From assembly GCA_030598325.1 (NCBI GenBank), contig JAUVQE010000005.1:1-32021 (forward strand): DNA of 32,021 nt. Reading direction: 5' to 3'. How positions within the stretch are numbered: the stretch's first letter is position 1; each line of letters begins with the position of its first letter. The position numbers and the translations under genes were made by a program. Shown here one piece after another: positions 10,087-17,939 of the stretch. This DNA is from Nitrospirota bacterium (GTDB taxonomy: Bacteria; Patescibacteriota; Gracilibacteria; UBA1369; LOWO2-01-FULL-3). The notes under the pieces are model-generated. The model was not told where the DNA came from. It was given only the letters and a program-made list of their open reading frames with translations, and did no database searches.

Positions 10087-10464
10087 ATGAATTTACAAGA
10101 AGAAAGAATAGAAGTAGTCGAGCCTGATGAATTAAGGAAAGACCAGGTTGCTTTTTTAAATGACATTTGCGAAAGATTTGTTTTGGATCGTTTTGGACCG
10201 AAAATCGATAAACAGGAGTGTATGGATTCTTCTGAAGCGGAACGAATAGTGGCGTTGGAGCTTCCCGGTTATTTGCAGACTGTTTGTGAGTCTTCGAAAT
10301 CTCCCACGAAGATGGTTTATCCTGTTCTTGATGCTATGAGACTTATTGCGGATAAGCGTTTGCATGTTGTGTCCATTTTTATGGAAGCTTATCGTGGGGC
10401 AGAGATTGGGACGATGAGGGACGTTACGAGTGGCCAAATTGGATCGGAGGCTCCTTTAAATTAA
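10087..10464 (+). CDS. Hypothetical protein
   Basis: ORF 10042..10464; likely ATG at 10087 (MNLQEERIEVVEPDELRKDQ). Confidence 0.6.
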   Translation: MNLQEERIEVVEPDELRKDQVAFLNDICERFVLDRFGPKIDKQECMDSSEAERIVALELPGYLQTVCESSKSPTKMVYPVLDAMRLIADKRLHVVSIFMEAYRGAEIGTMRDVTSGQIGSEAPLN

Positions 10465-10490
10465 TTTTTTTGGCGGTTTAAGAATTATTC

Positions 10491-11123
10491 ATGGATGTTG
10501 TTGGATTTTTATATTTTCTGGTCGCGCTCATCGTGACTTTGACTGTGCATGAGGCGTCGCATGCTTTGGTGGCTTATTACCTTGGGGATCCTACCGCGAA
10601 GATGAGGGGTAGACTGACGCTGAACCCCATTGCTCATCTTGATCTTATGGGGAGTCTTGTTTTTATTTTGACTCAGAGAATCGGGTGGGGGAAGCCGGTT
10701 CCCATTAATCCGGCGAATTTTAAAAATCCGGTGAGGGATAGTGCTTTGACCGCTTTGGCGGGGCCGATGTCGAATTTTATTCTGGCTTTTATTGTTGTTT
10801 TGCCGTGGAAATATGTGGGCGATTACATGCCGAGGTTTTTATTGACCGAGTTGCAGTATATTTTTCATATAAGTATTTTTCTGGGGATTTTTAATCTTTT
10901 TCCTTTTCCTCCGCTGGATGGATCGAAGATTTTGGGATTGATTATTCCGCGTGGGTGGCATCGTGGATATCAGAGATACTTGTATGGTGGAATGAAATAT
11001 TTCGTTGCGATAATATTGATTGATGTTTTTATTTTGGCGGACTTTGTTGGATTCTCGATTTTCAGTAGAGTGATGACGTTTTTGCACGATATTGTCAGCG
11101 CGGTGCTTTGGCTTGGCACATGA
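10491..11123 (+). CDS. Site-2-protease-family (M50) membrane zinc metalloprotease
   Basis: HEASHALVAYYLGDPTAK (HExxH) and NLFPFPPLDGSKIL motif; multiple hydrophobic segments. Confidence 0.92.
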   Translation: MDVVGFLYFLVALIVTLTVHEASHALVAYYLGDPTAKMRGRLTLNPIAHLDLMGSLVFILTQRIGWGKPVPINPANFKNPVRDSALTALAGPMSNFILAFIVVLPWKYVGDYMPRFLLTELQYIFHISIFLGIFNLFPFPPLDGSKILGLIIPRGWHRGYQRYLYGGMKYFVAIILIDVFILADFVGFSIFSRVMTFLHDIVSAVLWLGT

Positions 11124-11196
11124 TGTAGGGGAAGGCGGGAGAAATTTATACTTTATATTGTATTTCGAATTTTTGCAAATGGCTTATTTGGGTGCT

Positions 11197-11226
11197 TTAC
11201 ATCGGTTTTTCTTTTAGGTAGAATGG
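11197..11226 (+). promoter_or_regulatory. Near-consensus promoter TTTACA-17-TAGAAT
   Basis: Seen directly, approximate coordinates; no convincing ORF follows on this strand for several hundred bp. Confidence 0.55.
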
Positions 11227-11229
11227 GGT

Positions 11230-11395
11230 TGCTCTGCTTTGTACGTCAGGGTTCTGAGATAATTTTCTCTCTAAATTGTGTTAAGGGAGTCTAACATTTC
11301 TTTCTCGCCGTGGCGGGATGGCTGAGGACACCCACTTGGTTTCCAGGGAGCACAATTGCCAGGACTGCAACGGCACGGTGGAGACAAAAAATTTC
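11230..11395 (+). ncRNA. Candidate structured non-coding RNA of unknown family
   Basis: Follows a good promoter and lacks a plausible ORF. Contains pairing-capable elements TGTTA/TAACA, AAATTGTG/CACAATT, CCGTG/CACGG and CTTGG-TTT-CCAGG. Boundaries uncertain. Confidence 0.3.
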
Positions 11396-11403
11396 TTTTA
11401 ATA

Positions 11404-11595
11404 TTAGTTTTTGTTCCAGAGCCTTTTTAGCCTGTTTTTTAATTTTCCAAAAACTTTTTTTCCGTGCTTTGGACTGAAGAGGACAAGAGCTCCAAGCAGG
11501 AAAGGCCAACCTGGGAGGATTGGTATCAGAAAGCCAATAATCGCGATTATTAGGGCAAAAAAACTTAGTATAATGCGGAAGAATTTTTTTATCAG
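11404..11595 (-). CDS. Small PGPGW-like transmembrane protein with non-ATG start
   Basis: Reverse-strand translation from CTG: (M)IKKFFRIILSFFALIIAIIGFLIPILPGWPFLLGALVLFSPKHGKKVFGKLKNRLKRLWNKN*. No ATG/GTG/TTG in frame, so absent from the ORF track. Confidence 0.6.
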   Translation of the reverse strand: MIKKFFRIILSFFALIIAIIGFLIPILPGWPFLLGALVLFSPKHGKKVFGKLKNRLKRLWNKN

Positions 11596-11687
11596 TGTGG
11601 TGGTTTATTAGAGAAATATGAATTTTCCCTCTTGATTTTATCATAATATGCTATACTGCGTTCAGTTTATTATTTAATCTTAATTTT

Positions 11688-11834
11688 ATGGAAGGTTATT
11701 GCGTAAAATGTAAGGCTAAAAGGGAAATGGCAGACGCCGAAGAAGTTACTATGAAGAACGGACGATCTGCGATGAAAGGAAAATGTTCCAAGTGTGGAAC
11801 CGGAATGTACAGAATTCTTGGAATGAAGAAGTAG
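11688..11834 (+). CDS. Small zinc-ribbon protein (DUF5679-like)
   Basis: Translation MEGYCVKCKAKREMADAEEVTMKNGRSAMKGKCSKCGTGMYRILGMKK*; two CxxC pairs; below ORF-track cutoff. Confidence 0.8.
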   Translation: MEGYCVKCKAKREMADAEEVTMKNGRSAMKGKCSKCGTGMYRILGMKK

Positions 11835-11982
11835 GACGGATCGAGAAGACCTGCTAACGAACACTATTTAGATGGCAATGGGGGGATAAGCCATTCTTCT
11901 TTTTGTAAATGCGGTTTCGGCTTCGTTACGGATCGCTAAATTCGCGTTCCTTCCGTTATGGATCGCTTTTCTCGCTATTGTC

Positions 11983-12057
11983 TGGAGCCGCGAGGGGGAT
12001 TTGAACCCCCGACCCCCTGCTTACCATGCAGATGCTCTACCCCTGAGCTATCGCGGC
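11983..12057 (-). tRNA. tRNA-Thr (GGT), CCA encoded
   Basis: GCCGCGATAGCTCAGGGGTAGAGCATCTGCATGGTAAGCAGGGGGTCGGGGGTTCAAATCCCCCTCGCGGCTCCA; anticodon loop ATGGTAA. Confidence 0.95.
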
Positions 12058-12150
12058 GTGATTGCTGGATTAGAATAGGGGGGATTTTTCGTGGATGCAA
12101 GATAAAAATATGTAATTTTAGAACGGTTTTGTTTCGTTGTTGTGGTAGGG

Positions 12151-12182
12151 GTCCCGCGCGCAATGTTTTTTGCGCGCGGGAC
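12151..12182. terminator. GC-rich hairpin GTCCCGCGCGCAA...TTGCGCGCGGGAC
   Basis: Perfect 13-bp arms, short T-rich loop; just past the stop of CDS 12194-12466; lies between two minus-strand genes. Confidence 0.45.
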
Positions 12183-12193
12183 AGAGTGACCGG

Positions 12194-12466
12194 CTATTTG
12201 CTGAACATATAGAGGAGGCCTCGCACGACGGTGATGGCCAGAGCGGCTATGGCTACGCCTTTTTCCCTGAATATCACAAACCCTGTGATTGCCATTGCCC
12301 AGAACAGGAGTGCGAAGTAGACACTTCCCAGCTCTGTTTCTTTGTCGCTTAGGAAGTCGCGAAGTGTAACCACGGTCAGAACGACCCATATAGTGGCTAC
12401 CCCCAGCCCGATGAAGGTTAATGCGTAAGGCATGCTGTCAACGAGACGTTTGAGATCTTCCATCAT
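12194..12466 (-). CDS. Small multi-TM membrane protein
   Basis: MMEDLKRLVDSMPYALTFIGLGVATIWVVLTVVTL...; AAGGAGAA Shine-Dalgarno immediately before ATGATG. Confidence 0.75.
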   Translation of the reverse strand: MMEDLKRLVDSMPYALTFIGLGVATIWVVLTVVTLRDFLSDKETELGSVYFALLFWAMAITGFVIFREKGVAIAALAITVVRGLLYMFSK

Positions 12467-12655
12467 TGTTCTCCTTTTTTCCAAATAGCAAGTCCCTTTA
12501 TTCGTTAAGGGCCTGCATTGATTAATTTGCGGCTCCAGAACACACAAAAGGAACTGATTATATATTAATTAAAATTATTATTGCAAGTATTTTTTCATTT
12601 CCATTGACTTTGACCTTATTTTCGCTAATATTCCTTTGCTCTAAACACAAAAGTT

Positions 12656-12835
12656 ATGGCGAAAGGGAAAAGTCAGTATGCAACTTGGTTTTGCGGAGAT
12701 TGTAATCGCGGGAATTACTTAAGTTATTATCCTAGGAATCGGGGTGACGAGATTGTTAAGGGTTTGAAAAAGTTTTGTCCTCAGTGCAGGAAGCACATTG
12801 TTCATAAAAGGAAAGATACGAAGAAGGGGAATTAA
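12656..12835 (+). CDS. rpmG: 50S ribosomal protein L33
   Basis: Translation MAKGKSQYATWFCGDCNRGNYLSYYPRNRGDEIVKGLKKFCPQCRKHIVHKRKDTKKGN*; CxxC pairs and KKFCPQCRKHxxH signature; below ORF-track cutoff. Confidence 0.85.
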   Translation: MAKGKSQYATWFCGDCNRGNYLSYYPRNRGDEIVKGLKKFCPQCRKHIVHKRKDTKKGN

Positions 12836-12864
12836 GGCGGATAGGGTGAACTTTTGTAAAATGG

Positions 12865-12894
12865 TTGGCAATGGTTTTGGGCTTTTGTTATAGT
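12865..12894 (+). promoter_or_regulatory. Promoter of tRNA-Trp (TTGGCA-18-TATAGT)
   Basis: Near-consensus boxes ending 16 nt before the tRNA 5' end. Confidence 0.55.
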
Positions 12895-12910
12895 TTGGTG
12901 TGTGAAATAA

Positions 12911-12985
12911 AGGCCCATAGTGTTAACGGTAGCACGTTGGTTTCCAAAACCAAAAGTAGGGGTTCAAATCCTCTTGGGCCTGCCA
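12911..12985 (+). tRNA. tRNA-Trp (CCA anticodon), 3' CCA encoded
   Basis: AGGCCCATAGTGTTAACGGTAGCACGTTGGTTTCCAAAACCAAAAGTAGGGGTTCAAATCCTCTTGGGCCTGCCA; loop TTCCAAA. Confidence 0.93.
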
Positions 12986-12991
12986 GTGAGA

Positions 12992-13045
12992 GTTGATTTC
13001 CAACCCGGCAGAGTGCCGGGCAAATCCTCTTGGGCCTGCCAGTGA
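12992..13045 (+). repeat. Tandem duplication of the 3' half of tRNA-Trp (period 56 bp)
   Basis: 12936-12989 vs 12992-13045: 11/12 matches at the start, divergent middle of equal length, then 25/25 identity (CAAATCCTCTTGGGCCTGCCAGTGA). Confidence 0.9.
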
Positions 13046-13053
13046 TTTAATTT

Positions 13054-14196
13054 TTATAATTCATCCGGAGTTGGCAAAAGGAATGTTTTTGAAAATCGCA
13101 ATTCTCCCAAAATTATTAACTGTGGTCCTATGATTTTGTACCATATCGTTAAAATAGCGCCTCGTAACTCTTTTGATTTGGCTTTCTGCGCAAGTTCCAT
13201 AAGAGTGACATAGTGCTTTTTACATAGTTGTTCAAATGCTTCTTTGTCCAAGGATTCAAGATCATGAGGAATAATTTGTAAATTTTGAGTTTTTTCCAGT
13301 AAACCCAGCGCTTCTTGAACGACGAGTTGCGGCTCTTCATTACATTTCGCAAGAAATTCATATACTTTTACTTCTGATTCCGGATATGAAAAATTAAACG
13401 CTTCGGGTGTATGGAATTTTTTCTGGGGAGCAAAACTTTTGTTCCGGAAAGTAAATGCGGCAAGAGTGTCATCCGATACTTCAAAATCCAAATCCCCTTC
13501 AGGGCCAGTCAGTGAATTTATCATGCTTAAAATAAAAGCATTGGAAATATGGAGTTTTTGCTCTTCACTCTCTGTTTTATTGATATAATTTTTAATAAGA
13601 TTTACAAGAGAAATTCTTAGGCTGGGTGAAATAATCTTATTCCAACAGGATCTTAAATGACCTCCAATTGCCAATAAGTCATCATCATTTTGATATCTTT
13701 CCATTAATTGTTTAACAGTCTCTTTAATTATCTCTTTAAGACAGATAATGTTAATATCCCACATTTTCTCTTGGACATTGATCTTCGTTGTTTTCTCCAT
13801 TTCGCCATGTAAAGCGTTGTATATATCTTGTGCGGAAGCATTTGAATTAATAAGCGGATCTAACTTGGTTATTACTTGTTCTGCAAGCACATCATCCGCA
13901 ATATTTCTTTCCTGAAGAACCTGTCTGCTTTTTTCCGCAAAATAAATCATCAATGTGCGTGGAGTAGGTCTTGTAACGGCCTTGTCAGCATCTTCATCAT
14001 CTTGAAATCGGTCTGAACCACCATCCAAATCTATTTTTTCCTGGCTTTTGGCAAGTAGACGAAAAACCTCAAGCTCTTCTTCATCCATAATAGGAGTGTG
14101 GACATTTTGATAATCAAATTCTTCAAATTCTTCATGTCCTTCATGCTCTTTATGTTCTTCAAATTCTCCATTATCTCCATTATTTTCAGTAGCCAT
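13054..14196 (-). CDS. Hypothetical acidic protein
   Basis: 380-aa ORF, MATENNGDNGEFEEHKEHEGHEEFEEF start; no recognised domain. Confidence 0.75.
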   Translation of the reverse strand: MATENNGDNGEFEEHKEHEGHEEFEEFDYQNVHTPIMDEEELEVFRLLAKSQEKIDLDGGSDRFQDDEDADKAVTRPTPRTLMIYFAEKSRQVLQERNIADDVLAEQVITKLDPLINSNASAQDIYNALHGEMEKTTKINVQEKMWDINIICLKEIIKETVKQLMERYQNDDDLLAIGGHLRSCWNKIISPSLRISLVNLIKNYINKTESEEQKLHISNAFILSMINSLTGPEGDLDFEVSDDTLAAFTFRNKSFAPQKKFHTPEAFNFSYPESEVKVYEFLAKCNEEPQLVVQEALGLLEKTQNLQIIPHDLESLDKEAFEQLCKKHYVTLMELAQKAKSKELRGAILTIWYKIIGPQLIILGELRFSKTFLLPTPDEL

Positions 14197-14324
14197 GGCG
14201 TTAATCGTTAATTATATTAAGGTTGCAAAATATACTAATCGTGTTTATTTGTCAATTTATGACGCGGTGTATACGAAAAAAGTTTGTGCGGTTTATCCAG
14301 CTTACTCAGTTTATGTGGAGCTTT

Positions 14325-15518
14325 TTATGTGGAGCTTTCGCTTTCGTTGGTGGAAGCGGCTGTTCCGACGTCAGGGTTTTTTGAAAGGCTTTCCTTTACC
14401 ATTATGGCGTAATTGTAGAGACTGGTTTTTGATTCTGCTCCGGCTTCGGATTTGTAATCGAAATAGTGGGCGGGGTTAAAGTTTTTTTGAACGGAGAAGT
14501 TTGCCGAGTTTGCGGCTACAAGCGCTTTTTTGTAAAAAGGGCTTTTTTTGAGCATTAAAAAATATTTTGCCCTCGCAAATCCTTTTGGTTTTAGCTTTAA
14601 ATATGCTGTAAGCGCTTCGTCGATTTTTATTTTGTTGCTGTACCGGTAGCCGATTACCGCAATTTTTTTGTAAACTTTCTCTAATTCGGCTTTGTTTTTC
14701 TCTATTGCTAACATTTTGTCCGTATTGGCTGAACGCACTTTATTGATGAGTTCCTTGTAAACAGAGCTATTTTTCATTGCTGCTTTTACTTCTTCCAATT
14801 TGTTGCTGTTGATTTTTTTGGCTTCGTTTTCCGCATAGTCGGTTTTCAAATATGATAAAAGCTCCTGACGTTTATTTTCCGCCCTCACGATATTTCCGAT
14901 TTTTTTGTCCAGCGGAGCAAAAATACTTTTGTCTTTAATAAAACGGATTATTTCACTGACTGAGGCTGTCTTGATTTTTTTTCCCGCCTGTCTAAATTCG
15001 TACGTTTTTTTAATGAGCTTTACAACGTCTTTGTGCATACCAATGGTTTCCGGATTGAGTTTACCCGCGCTCTCGACTTCGACTTTTTTGAGAAGTGCGT
15101 TTTGTAAAATCAGCCGTTTTCCTTCACCCCTTACTGCTTTATCGAGATTCCTGTGGGTTGCGCGCCATTCTTCCAAAGTTTCTTTCATTTCGGCACTAAA
15201 CCTGATGAGTTTTTCTCTTACCCCCCTCAGGTTTGTTTTTCTTATTTCGGTTCCGCTTGCTCTCATGAGGGCGGCAAGTCCATCTGTCGTCAGTGTTTGG
15301 ATTTTATCGAGGAGCGAGTTGTATTTCGGGTCTTTTCTCAATAAGTCTAATGTTTCTGTGTCGGTGCCTAGCGATTCTGCGATTTTCTCGGGTGATGAGT
15401 GGGCCTGTTGGATCCTCAGGAAGAATTGTTGATATACCCTTATCGTAGAAGATTTTTGGTTTCTTAATGCGTCTACACTTGTTCTTTTTCTTGTTTTTTC
15501 AAGTGATTTTTTTTTCAT
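14325..15518 (-). CDS. Hypothetical lysine-rich, probably helical protein
   Basis: 397-aa ORF, MKKKSLEKTRKRTSVDALRNQ start. Confidence 0.75.
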   Translation of the reverse strand: MKKKSLEKTRKRTSVDALRNQKSSTIRVYQQFFLRIQQAHSSPEKIAESLGTDTETLDLLRKDPKYNSLLDKIQTLTTDGLAALMRASGTEIRKTNLRGVREKLIRFSAEMKETLEEWRATHRNLDKAVRGEGKRLILQNALLKKVEVESAGKLNPETIGMHKDVVKLIKKTYEFRQAGKKIKTASVSEIIRFIKDKSIFAPLDKKIGNIVRAENKRQELLSYLKTDYAENEAKKINSNKLEEVKAAMKNSSVYKELINKVRSANTDKMLAIEKNKAELEKVYKKIAVIGYRYSNKIKIDEALTAYLKLKPKGFARAKYFLMLKKSPFYKKALVAANSANFSVQKNFNPAHYFDYKSEAGAESKTSLYNYAIMVKESLSKNPDVGTAASTNESESST

Positions 15519-15530
15519 GTTTATGTTTTT

Positions 15531-15941
15531 TTAAATTTTATTGAATAATTTTTCCATCTTTTTTTCGTCGATGGTTACGCTTTGTTTTTCTTTTTCGTGG
15601 AGAACTCCTTTTTTGAGTTCTGTGACGGCTTGTTTTGTCTCATCGTATTCTTGTTTCATGATCGCATCTTGCTGTTTTTGTTCTTCGGGAGTTAAAGTTT
15701 CTGTGTTGTTGAAGGCGTTTTTTGTTTTTGTTTTGTCTTCTTGGAAAATAGCAATCAATTCCTGTTCGGCTTGTGGACTTTTGTGAATAATGCTTGCGCG
15801 CGTCAATAAATCCATTTTTCCTTTATCGTTTAGGAGTGAGAATGTGTGCGATCCGCTGATGAGCGTTTTCAGTTTTTTGTTTTGAATACGGTCAAAAAAG
15901 AATTGCTGATCTCTGGAAAATTTGATTGATTGAGTTTTCAT
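15531..15941 (-). CDS. Hypothetical small helical protein
   Basis: 136-aa ORF, ends 12 bp from the downstream ORF; likely co-transcribed. Confidence 0.7.
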   Translation of the reverse strand: MKTQSIKFSRDQQFFFDRIQNKKLKTLISGSHTFSLLNDKGKMDLLTRASIIHKSPQAEQELIAIFQEDKTKTKNAFNNTETLTPEEQKQQDAIMKQEYDETKQAVTELKKGVLHEKEKQSVTIDEKKMEKLFNKI

Positions 15942-16021
15942 AAATAATATAATATTTATCTTAGTATTATAGCCTAAATGTGCGTTTTTTTCAATAGTGT
16001 TTTGTGGAAATTGGTTGTATT

Positions 16022-17680
16022 ATGGACGATGTAGTGAAATCGTATTTATCGTATCCTACACATCCTATGAAATTTTCGAATTTTATTAAAATAGTTCTCA
16101 GTGCTTCTAAGATAGCGACCGGTGTTTTTTTGATTTTTACTTTTGTTCTTCTACAAACTGCTTTCGCTATTTCTTCGAGCACAAATTTTAAAATATACGG
16201 GCAGGTGAATTCGATTGTGGGATCACCGACTTCTGTCCAATATATGCTTGATGTTGGCGCACAGCCTATTGCCGGTGAAAGTTCCAGTGTTAGTTATGAT
16301 GTTCAGCAGGGGTCGATATTTGGTAGGGAGGAAGGAATCGCGGCTCCTGTTCCCACTGGTTCGCCATTGCCATTGCCTACAACGCCGGGTACCGGTTCAC
16401 CACTGCCTGCTGTGGGTGGCGCCGAGCCGGCTCCCGAGATAGAGATTCTGAATCTGGAATTTACGGAAGTCACTCCCGATAGGGTAAAAGTCGTTTTTGA
16501 TACGGATGATTTGGCGGTTGCGCATTTTCAATACGGGGAGGAGGATACTTTGTTGGAATCTCTTCTTGAATCCGCCCTTAAATTGAGGCACGAATTTATA
16601 CTGGAGGGCTTGACTCCGGGTACTACTTATAAATTTATTATTAAATTGAGGGACGTTTATCTGAATCTTACCGAGGCGGGCGAATTTATTTTTACGACGC
16701 CCAGTCTGAATTATAAATATTTTATTGATGTTCAGGACGATCAGTGGTTTGCGCCGTATGTGAATGCTTTGGTGACCGCGGGTTGTTTGAGTACTGAAGG
16801 TGGCTACTATTATCCCGCTGATGATTTGACCAGGGCGCACGCGGTGAAACTGCTTGTGTGTGCCGGAGGTTTGGAGGCGGGTGTTCCCGGGCATCCGACA
16901 TTTACGGATGTTTCTTTGGGGCATTGGGCTTATCCATATGTTGAAATAGCGTATACGCATGGTGTTATAGATGGTTATTCCGGTGATCAAACCGGATATT
17001 TTGGGCCTGATGATCCTATTACCCGTGAGCAGTTCGCGAAGATGGTTACGGAAACGTTCAATCTACCTATAATGACTGTTTGTAATATGTTTGGCGATTC
17101 GAATGCTATTGGTGATTGGGCTTGTGAATTTGTGGGGACGGCTTACGCGTGGAGTATTGTGGATGGTTATCCGGATGGAACTTATGGTCCGGGTAGACAT
17201 ATAAATAGAGCCGAGGGTGCAAAAATGATCGCGAATGGTGCTAATCCGGTTCTTCGTGCGGGTATAGATATTACTGAAACTGAAGGTGGAGCGATTGGAG
17301 AGGGAATTGATATTGATGTGGAAGCTGAAGCGGTCGAGGGTGTAATTGGGGAAGGAATTGTTGGTGAGGAAATCGTGGAAGGTGAAGAAGAGGGAGTAAT
17401 AGGAGAGGGAATTGTTGGTGATGAAATAGTGGAAGGTGAAGAAGATGGGGTAATTGGAGAAGGACTCGATGTTGGTGACGTGCCTGTGGATATTACACCT
17501 ACGCCTGCACCTACACCGCCTGTGTCTGATGAGGAAATAATTGAGATTGAAATTGAAATCGGTCCTGGTGGCGATCTGGATTATGGTTTGACCGATGGTT
17601 CTATTGGAGACTCCGATGACTTGTCTGATGTTATGGAGTATCTGCTTGACGCTCTTCAGAAGGCTCTTGAGGGGCAGTAG
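16022..17680 (+). CDS. Surface protein with FN3-like region and three S-layer homology (SLH) domains
   Basis: YFIDVQDDQWFAPYVNALVTAGCL..., TFTDVSLGHWAYPYVEIAYTHGVIDGYSG...ITREQFAKM, FGDSNAIGDWACEFVGTAYAWSIVDGYPDGTYGPGRHINRAEGAKMI; signal-like N-terminus. Confidence 0.85.
   Translation: MDDVVKSYLSYPTHPMKFSNFIKIVLSASKIATGVFLIFTFVLLQTAFAISSSTNFKIYGQVNSIVGSPTSVQYMLDVGAQPIAGESSSVSYDVQQGSIFGREEGIAAPVPTGSPLPLPTTPGTGSPLPAVGGAEPAPEIEILNLEFTEVTPDRVKVVFDTDDLAVAHFQYGEEDTLLESLLESALKLRHEFILEGLTPGTTYKFIIKLRDVYLNLTEAGEFIFTTPSLNYKYFIDVQDDQWFAPYVNALVTAGCLSTEGGYYYPADDLTRAHAVKLLVCAGGLEAGVPGHPTFTDVSLGHWAYPYVEIAYTHGVIDGYSGDQTGYFGPDDPITREQFAKMVTETFNLPIMTVCNMFGDSNAIGDWACEFVGTAYAWSIVDGYPDGTYGPGRHINRAEGAKMIANGANPVLRAGIDITETEGGAIGEGIDIDVEAEAVEGVIGEGIVGEEIVEGEEEGVIGEGIVGDEIVEGEEDGVIGEGLDVGDVPVDITPTPAPTPPVSDEEIIEIEIEIGPGGDLDYGLTDGSIGDSDDLSDVMEYLLDALQKALEGQ
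17336..17470 (+). repeat. In-gene tandem repeat, period 54 bp (EGVIGEGIVGEEIVEGEE)
   Basis: Successive units start near 17336, 17390 and 17444 (the last partial). Confidence 0.75.
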
Positions 17681-17939
17681 CACAACAAACATTTTATCCC
17701 ACAGGGCTGATAATAGCTGTGTAGTCGCATAGTCTGTCCGGTCGCCAGGTGGGAGCAATGGTCGCTGAGTTCTTAGCGGGAGATTTTTTGTGATTGCTTC
17801 AATGATTGCAATTTCTTTTCGGAGAGTTTGAAAATTTTCTTTGCTCGCTTTGCTGGTTCTGATTTTTCCCCGGGGATTTTTGTCGGTTTCCGCGCTTGTC
17901 TCGGCGATTTTTGACTTTTGGCGATTAAACCTCAGACGA

